A DNA stretch of 9,766 bases from Candidatus Melainabacteria bacterium (lineage in GTDB: Bacteria; Cyanobacteriota; Vampirovibrionia; LMEP-6097): contig JAPPOW010000157.1 in NCBI GenBank assembly GCA_028817775.1, positions 1 through 9,766 of the forward strand. Direction: 5' to 3'. The notes beneath the pieces were generated by a model. That model ran no database searches. It worked only from the letters and a program-made list of their open reading frames with translations, and had not been told where the DNA came from. Each line of letters begins with the position of its first letter. Position 1 is the first letter of the stretch. A program made the translations under genes and the position numbers. Shown here one piece after another: positions 6,550 to 9,766 of this stretch.

Positions 6550-6558
6550 ATTCTAGCA
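6550..6558 (-). promoter_or_regulatory. Extended -10 promoter of the S1 gene
   Basis: TGC followed by TAGAAT on the minus strand is a good extended -10 element. It predicts transcription starting near 6543 and a leader of about 63 nt with a normal Shine-Dalgarno sequence. The S1 gene can therefore be transcribed independently of the 155-aa gene upstream of it, whose stop lies about 35 bp before this box. No clear terminator separates the two, so read-through is possible. Confidence 0.5.
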
Positions 6559-6593
6559 TTTGTGATACATAAAACTCAGGTTTTAATGCTTGA

Positions 6594-7061
6594 TTAAGAA
6601 TTAGAATCGGTTTTGGCTAGTCGCGCAAGAAATTGATTATAGAAGGAATCTAAGCGTTCCAAAATCCTCTGATTGCCTTCAACAATTCTTTGTATCGCTT
6701 CATCTTGAATCTCAGCAAGTTTAGCAGTAGCAGTCTTTGCAGATTCCAGCATTCTTGCAATAGTGATTTCTGCTGCTAGTTCACGAGGGGCTGTATCTCG
6801 CATAGCTTCTTCTTGCTCATGGAATTTACCGCCATCTTGGGCTCGTAATACTGCTTTTGCCATATCAAAACCAATTTTTGAAGCTTCTGCTAGAGCAAGT
6901 TTTTTCAATAATGTATCGTCGGCTTGACTAATAGCCCCAGAGGCTAGACTTTCATCTACTACTGCAGCTAAATTCCAGACTTGGTCCAAGTATTCAAGAA
7001 CAGCCCAGTCTTGTGCTGGGAGTGGATCTTTAACGCTAGTTCCAGGCGAGATTACAAGCAT
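6594..7061 (-). CDS. Hypothetical protein, 155 aa; member 1 of a local three-paralogue family
   Basis: Not a family I recognise, but clearly related in layout to the genes at 8311-8718 and 8738-9157. Shared features are the MLVISPG start, LEYLDQVWNLAAVV at 22-35, QDGGKFHEQEE at 75-85 and a C-terminal helical IQRIVEGNQRILERL at 123-137. It is Ala/Glu/Leu-rich, almost wholly helix-predicted and probably a coiled-coil in its last 60 residues, with no signal peptide or membrane segment. I placed the start at the ATG ending at 7061, not the TTG two codons upstream, because it gives the same Met-Leu-x start as the paralogues and lies 7 nt after a strong extended -10 box. It diverges from the 402-aa gene across 44 bp. 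No Shine-Dalgarno is present. Confidence 0.8.
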   Translation of the reverse strand: MLVISPGTSVKDPLPAQDWAVLEYLDQVWNLAAVVDESLASGAISQADDTLLKKLALAEASKIGFDMAKAVLRAQDGGKFHEQEEAMRDTAPRELAAEITIARMLESAKTATAKLAEIQDEAIQRIVEGNQRILERLDSFYNQFLARLAKTDSNS

Positions 7062-7068
7062 AAGCAAA

Positions 7069-7077
7069 ATAATATCA
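7069..7077 (-). promoter_or_regulatory. Extended -10 promoter of the 155-aa gene, leaderless
   Basis: TGA plus TATTAT (five of six to TATAAT) lies 7 nt before the ATG on the minus strand, so transcription should begin at or next to the start codon. The box lies only 10 bp from the oppositely oriented box of the 402-aa gene. Confidence 0.6.
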
Positions 7078-7087
7078 TGCCGGCTGG

Positions 7088-7096
7088 TGCTATCAT
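7088..7096 (+). promoter_or_regulatory. Extended -10 promoter of the 402-aa gene, leaderless
   Basis: TGC plus TATCAT (five of six to TATAAT) is followed by 9 nt and the ATG at 7106. No Shine-Dalgarno sequence fits in the gap. TATCAT also occurs at 7073-7078 within the opposing promoter, making an 18-bp-spaced direct repeat. Confidence 0.6.
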
Positions 7097-7105
7097 ATTT
7101 TATTA

Positions 7106-8314
7106 ATGTTTGATGTCATCCCAGATACTCAGCTTGCTGGCTTTGCAAGGCGACTTGTGCCAGAAATGCTTGAAGCAGTGAAGAAATTTGCAGCTAGCTC
7201 TGACTCTAATGCTCGTTTGGTCCAGACTATGGCTGAAGAGATGAGGCAGTTTTGGCAGGCTGAATCTAAGCCTCCAGCAGCTGCGGCAGCTAAACCAGAC
7301 TCAAGACCAGTAGAAAGTTTAGAGAGGAAAATTGAACAAGCTTTCTTGAACTCTGATGAAAGAGCACTGAGAGAAATTGGCGATAGTAAGCTTGCAGACT
7401 TGCAAGCCTATATGCAAGCTCACGATGATGCACTCGATAAGATGCTTGCAAATTGCCAGAACACCAAAGCTACTTGGCGTTGTATTCGTTTGCTTGCTGC
7501 CAATTATGAGATGCCACCTAGTGAAGTCAAGGCACAGAGCTTAATTAAATTAGCAAGGCAGAAAGACGAAGAGATAGAACGCTTGCGTGCAGCGCGTGAG
7601 CAGGCGGTGGGTGATGATGAAACTTGGTCTGAGGTTAATAGTTATCCAAGTTTTCAGGACATAGCAGAATTTTTGGCAACTTACTTTCTGGGACCGGAGG
7701 CAAGAACAATTGAGCGATTAGAGCTTGAAAGCCAAGTGCTAACTGAAACAACAGTAAATGACACTGGACTTTTGCTTAGCCCCATTTCGCAAGTGCAAAA
7801 TTTATTTAAGACTAGTACTCGTCCTGAGATAGAGGATATAAAACAATATTTGAGGCAAGCTATAACTAATATAAGTCCTAGTAATGCGCAAGCAATTGAT
7901 CAAGCTGGTCTAGAGACTGATAGTCAGTGGCGACAATTTGATCTCAAGGCAATTAAGATTGCTGAATTGCCTCAGGAAATAGAAGCTGGAGACTTTCTCA
8001 GAAAACTTATGGCTCATGCCACACTCAATCCGCTAAAGTTTTTTGGTTCTGCAAGAAGTCTGGATATAGAGAGACAAACTATGGGGGCTGCTGAGAAGAA
8101 GCAGGCACAGCTGCAAGTATTCTTTGATGGTTTTGATAGTTTCTGGAAGCTTATGAGTGAGTTGAACAGAAAATTACAAGCAAGTGGTGGTCAGGGTTTT
8201 GCTAATCCTTGCTTCTTTGAGAATTTGTGTTCTTTACTTTTGGCGCATGGCGGGCGCGGCAAGACTGATAATGCTCTAGTGCAAAGAATGAAAGCTAATT
8301 TTAAATTTGATTAG
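7106..8314 (+). CDS. Hypothetical protein, 402 aa, flanked by the paralogue family
   Basis: Not recognised. It is soluble and mostly helical, with no signal peptide, transmembrane helix or catalytic motif I can name. Residues 1-50 form an amphipathic helical segment. Residues 53-68 are a Pro/Ala linker (ESKPPAAAAAKPDSRP). Residues 70-170 are charged and helix-rich, with a probable coiled coil at 145-168 (LIKLARQKDEEIERLRAAREQ). The rest (175-402) looks like an alpha-helical domain with GGQGFANPCFFENLCSLLLAHGG near the end. The first six residues MFDVIP resemble the MLKVIP start of a neighbouring paralogue, which may be chance. It diverges from the 155-aa gene and overlaps the 135-aa gene by 4 bp tail to tail. 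This close packing suggests, but does not prove, a joint role. Confidence 0.8.
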   Translation: MFDVIPDTQLAGFARRLVPEMLEAVKKFAASSDSNARLVQTMAEEMRQFWQAESKPPAAAAAKPDSRPVESLERKIEQAFLNSDERALREIGDSKLADLQAYMQAHDDALDKMLANCQNTKATWRCIRLLAANYEMPPSEVKAQSLIKLARQKDEEIERLRAAREQAVGDDETWSEVNSYPSFQDIAEFLATYFLGPEARTIERLELESQVLTETTVNDTGLLLSPISQVQNLFKTSTRPEIEDIKQYLRQAITNISPSNAQAIDQAGLETDSQWRQFDLKAIKIAELPQEIEAGDFLRKLMAHATLNPLKFFGSARSLDIERQTMGAAEKKQAQLQVFFDGFDSFWKLMSELNRKLQASGGQGFANPCFFENLCSLLLAHGGRGKTDNALVQRMKANFKFD

Positions 8315-8718
8315 GCGGCCCTATGAACTTGGCTCAAGAGCTCTAATCGAGTTATATTTGTGACCCCTTCTTTTCTAGTAGCGTCTTTGAGTCCGTTGCC
8401 GGTAAGTAGCGAAACACTAGCTTCAAAAGCTTGTTTTAAAATTTCTCCCAAGTCTAGATTTTCTTTGTCAGCAGCTTGATCCCTAGCTTCAAGATCAACC
8501 AGTCTGCCGCCATCGGCAATAGCTGTTCTTGCTCCTTCCACTTCGCGGTGTAGTGCAGCATAGCTACCAAGATGAATATCTCCAGGCTCCATTCTAGCCA
8601 GTCCCGCTTTGGACGCATCAGCAAGAATTTCTGGCAATCTAAAAACTTTGTCAAGAAGAGTGAGCTTTAATCCTGTTTGCTCTGGGTTTTGTCTTTGCTT
8701 AGGAACTATTGTTAACAT
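8311..8718 (-). CDS. Hypothetical protein, 135 aa; member 2 of the three-paralogue family
   Basis: It aligns over most of its length with the 139-aa protein encoded just upstream: LTLLDKVFRLPEIL at 19-32 against FDYLDQIIRLPAIV, IADGGRLVDLE at 67-77 against IVEGGGTVEDSE, LGEILKQAFEA at 90-100 against LGELLAVSAEA, and VTNITRLELL near 119-128 against VHRTNYPILVRL. Identity is low, but the motifs keep order and spacing. The protein is soluble, helix-rich and mildly acidic, with no known domain. Its ATG is 19 nt after the stop of the 139-aa gene, and no Shine-Dalgarno or convincing -10 box lies between, so co-transcription from 9166-9174 is likely. Its stop overlaps that of the 402-aa gene in the sequence TTAG. 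Confidence 0.8.
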   Translation of the reverse strand: MLTIVPKQRQNPEQTGLKLTLLDKVFRLPEILADASKAGLARMEPGDIHLGSYAALHREVEGARTAIADGGRLVDLEARDQAADKENLDLGEILKQAFEASVSLLTGNGLKDATRKEGVTNITRLELLSQVHRAA

Positions 8719-8737
8719 AAATCTTTAATTTTGTGTT

Positions 8738-9157
8738 TTAGACAGGACTACTACAAAGTGTTTCATAGGCAGCTTGTAATCTCACCAATATCGGGTAATT
8801 GGTTCTATGCACTGTAGCGACTTCTGGCTTAGGGTGGTCTTTGAGGAGCATATTAGCTTCTGCGCTAACTGCAAGCAACTCACCGAGGCTTCTGTCCGGT
8901 TGTTCTGAATCTTCGACTGTGCCACCACCTTCTACTATATCAGCGACGTCACTAATTTCAGATGCTGCATGAACTGCAAAATCGGGTTTGTTAAAATGAA
9001 CTGCGCTAAAATCTGCAGCTTTTGCTTCAGCAATGGAACCTCTTGAAGCTTCGGCTGCAGCTACTATCGCTGGCAAACGTATAATCTGGTCAAGGTAGTC
9101 AAATCTTTGTGTATTTTGAGCGGCGCTAGTTTCAGGACCAGGTATTACTTTTAACAT
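8738..9157 (-). CDS. Hypothetical protein, 139 aa; member 3 of the three-paralogue family
   Basis: This is the first gene of the probable two-gene operon with the 135-aa gene. Motifs in order are MLKVIPGPET at 1-10, FDYLDQIIRLPAIV at 19-32, IVEGGGTVEDSE at 74-85, LGELLAVSAEA at 91-101 and VHRTNYPILVRLQAAYE at 116-132. It is acidic (about 20 Asp/Glu against 11 Lys/Arg), Ala-rich and helical, with no signal peptide or membrane segment. The region between the first two motifs (35-73) is the most divergent among the paralogues. The ATG lies 8 nt after an extended -10 box, and there is no Shine-Dalgarno. The function is unknown. A small adaptor, chaperone-like or partner-binding protein would suit its size, but nothing in the sequence demonstrates this. 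Confidence 0.8.
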   Translation of the reverse strand: MLKVIPGPETSAAQNTQRFDYLDQIIRLPAIVAAAEASRGSIAEAKAADFSAVHFNKPDFAVHAASEISDVADIVEGGGTVEDSEQPDRSLGELLAVSAEANMLLKDHPKPEVATVHRTNYPILVRLQAAYETLCSSPV

Positions 9158-9165
9158 AAGTGCAA

Positions 9166-9174
9166 AGTCTAACA
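9166..9174 (-). promoter_or_regulatory. Extended -10 promoter for the 139/135-aa operon, leaderless
   Basis: TGT plus TAGACT (four of six to TATAAT) stands 8 nt before the ATG. The gap reads TTTGCACTT and resembles TTTGCTT in the same place before the 155-aa paralogue. The hexamer is weaker than those of the other family member, so confidence rests on placement. Confidence 0.45.
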
Positions 9175-9200
9175 GTACTACGAATATCTTGTCAAGAAAC

Positions 9201-9262
9201 TTCCCGTAGGGAAACCTACTTGAGGCTAATGGAGCGGATTCATGGAGCTAGCTTCGCTAGCT
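9201..9262. repeat. Pair of short perfect hairpins with GNA-type triloops
   Basis: TTCCC/GGGAA closes on GTA (9201-9213), and AGCTAGC/GCTAGCT closes on TTC (9246-9262), which reads GAA on the minus strand. These are the same loop types as in the 2532-2648 element. They lie in the 204-bp spacer between the 139-aa gene and the tRNA, which holds no credible coding sequence. Confidence 0.6.
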
Positions 9263-9315
9263 AAGTCCGGCTTCAGTACAGATATGAAGATTTCAGCTGG
9301 CAATCGGACAAATCC

Positions 9316-9366
9316 CTCCACTTACTAAAAAAAGTCCCATTTAGGGACTTTTTTTAGTAAGTGGAG
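9316..9366. terminator. Bidirectional intrinsic terminator in a 23-bp perfect palindrome overlapping the tRNA 3' end
   Basis: The arms 9316-9338 and 9344-9366 are perfectly complementary around the 5-nt loop ATTTA. The core stem GTCCC/GGGAC is followed on either strand by seven T residues, a standard Rho-independent terminator in both directions. The outer part of the palindrome includes the last five bases of the tRNA (CTCCA on the minus strand). On the minus strand it would end the tRNA-Gly transcript and insulate the 139-aa gene. Confidence 0.85.
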
Positions 9367-9436
9367 CGGAAGACGAGATTCGAACTCGCGACCCTTTCCT
9401 TGGCAAGGAAATGCTCTACCACTGAGCCACTTCCGC
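9362..9436 (-). tRNA. tRNA-Gly, anticodon GCC
   Basis: A complete 75-nt cloverleaf can be drawn. The acceptor stem GCGGAAG pairs with CTTCCGC, the D-stem is GCTC/GAGC, and the anticodon stem TTTCC/GGAAA encloses the loop TTGCCAA with anticodon GCC. The variable loop has 5 nt and the T-stem GCGAG/CTCGT encloses TTCGAAT. The discriminator is U and the CCA is encoded. It decodes GGC and GGU. Confidence 0.97.
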
Positions 9437-9446
9437 ATGTTCTCCG

Positions 9447-9475
9447 TATTTAATTGTTATCCCCGCGTGCATCAA
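9447..9475 (-). promoter_or_regulatory. Possible tRNA-Gly promoter
   Basis: On the minus strand TTGATG (9470-9475) and TAAATA (9447-9452) are separated by 17 bp and could be -35 and -10 elements, with initiation close to the tRNA 5' end. An alternative pair, TTGCTA with GATAAC, has the same spacing and starts transcription about 20 nt earlier. Neither is a strong match. Confidence 0.35.
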
Positions 9476-9482
9476 TATTAGC

Positions 9483-9518
9483 AAAAATCTTTCTCTTGAG
9501 GAAGAGCAAATGATTTTT
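9483..9518. repeat. AT-rich hairpin upstream of the last gene
   Basis: AAAAATC (9483-9489) pairs perfectly with GATTTTT (9512-9518), and CTCTT (9493-9497) pairs with AAGAG (9502-9506) around the loop GAGG. It lies in the divergent spacer between the tRNA and the partial membrane protein gene. It resembles a weak terminator on the plus strand, but no plus-strand gene precedes it, so a regulatory or incidental role is equally possible. Confidence 0.5.
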
Positions 9519-9544
9519 CTTAAGAATCAGCTTAGAGCTTTGCT

Positions 9545-9766
9545 ATGGTACTGCTTGACATATTGTCAGGACTTATTGTGATAGTTACAATTATATTCAC
9601 TATGATAATTGCTAAATATGGACCGGATAGAACTTGCTCTGAGAAATTTCCTGAAGTTTCTTGGGATGCAGAGCTAGCAAATAAGAAAAGTGTTTATTTT
9701 TTTGGTAGGAGTCTAGATCGTGAGGTGCCAAGTGAAGCTTTTGTGAATACGCCGAATTTGTTTCAG
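9545..9766 (+). CDS. Membrane-anchored hypothetical protein, N-terminal 74 aa (runs off right edge)
   Basis: An open frame begins at ATG and continues to the window end without a stop. Residues 5-23 (DILSGLIVIVTIIFTMIIA) form a single strongly hydrophobic helix preceded by only four residues, which looks like an uncleaved membrane anchor. The following part (KYGPDRTCSEKFPEVSWDAEL and onward) is soluble. Lys24 and Arg29 after the helix favour a cytoplasmic C-terminal side by the positive-inside rule, but this is weak. An in-frame stop at 9533-9535 rules out an earlier start. No Shine-Dalgarno is evident. No family can be named from this fragment. Confidence 0.6.
   Translation, partial: MVLLDILSGLIVIVTIIFTMIIAKYGPDRTCSEKFPEVSWDAELANKKSVYFFGRSLDREVPSEAFVNTPNLFQ

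Noticed and set aside
6481..6593. Riboswitch upstream of the S1 gene
   Set aside because: The leader is too short and matches no aptamer I know; only simple stems are visible.
7059..7067. TTG start giving a 157-aa version of the first paralogue
   Set aside because: The ATG two codons later gives the Met-Leu-x start shared by the paralogues and fits the -10 box distance.

Overview
The window comes from a bacterial chromosome of moderately low GC content with short intergenic spacers. It carries housekeeping genes (a four-repeat ribosomal protein S1, tRNA-Gly, a long-chain acyl-CoA ligase, a type IV pilus/type II secretion PilC-type platform protein) mixed with genes I cannot assign to any family. 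The S1 and PilC sequences would suit several phyla. An uncultured or non-photosynthetic cyanobacterial relative is possible, but that is a weak impression and not a result. No phage, plasmid, insertion sequence or CRISPR array is visible.

Layout, left to right. A PilC-type gene runs off the left edge on the minus strand. It is separated from a divergent acyl-CoA ligase gene by a 213-bp spacer holding an unusual palindrome built of 8-bp units. After a multi-hairpin spacer comes an orphan DNA methyltransferase, which converges with an unknown 198-aa minus-strand gene; their stop codons overlap. Two small unknown plus-strand genes follow, separated by a 124-bp palindromic element. A second palindromic element separates them from the convergent S1 gene, which has its own extended -10 promoter and a leader that can fold.

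The most interesting part is 6594-9157. Three minus-strand genes (155, 135 and 139 aa) encode diverged paralogues of a small soluble protein family I do not recognise. They share a Met-Leu-x-Val-Ile-Pro-like start, a YLDQhhxLP-type motif and a D/E-G-G motif followed by an acidic stretch. They flank a plus-strand gene for an unknown 402-aa, helix-rich soluble protein. The 155-aa and 402-aa genes diverge from a 44-bp spacer with back-to-back extended -10 elements. The 135-aa gene overlaps the 402-aa gene tail to tail by 4 bp and is probably co-transcribed from the 139-aa gene. This compact block is the best candidate for an undescribed functional unit.

The right end has a tRNA-Gly(GCC) whose 3' CCA is built into a 23-bp perfect palindrome with a bidirectional terminator core, then the start of a membrane-anchored protein that leaves the window.

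Two themes cut across genes. First, several unknown genes (starts at 4573, 7061, 7106 and 9157) have an extended -10 box (TGn plus hexamer) only 7-9 nt before ATG and no Shine-Dalgarno sequence, which predicts leaderless mRNAs. The acyl-CoA ligase, S1 and two small genes have Shine-Dalgarno sequences. Second, most larger spacers hold a different palindromic or hairpin element, and many of the short hairpins close with a C(GNA)G triloop.
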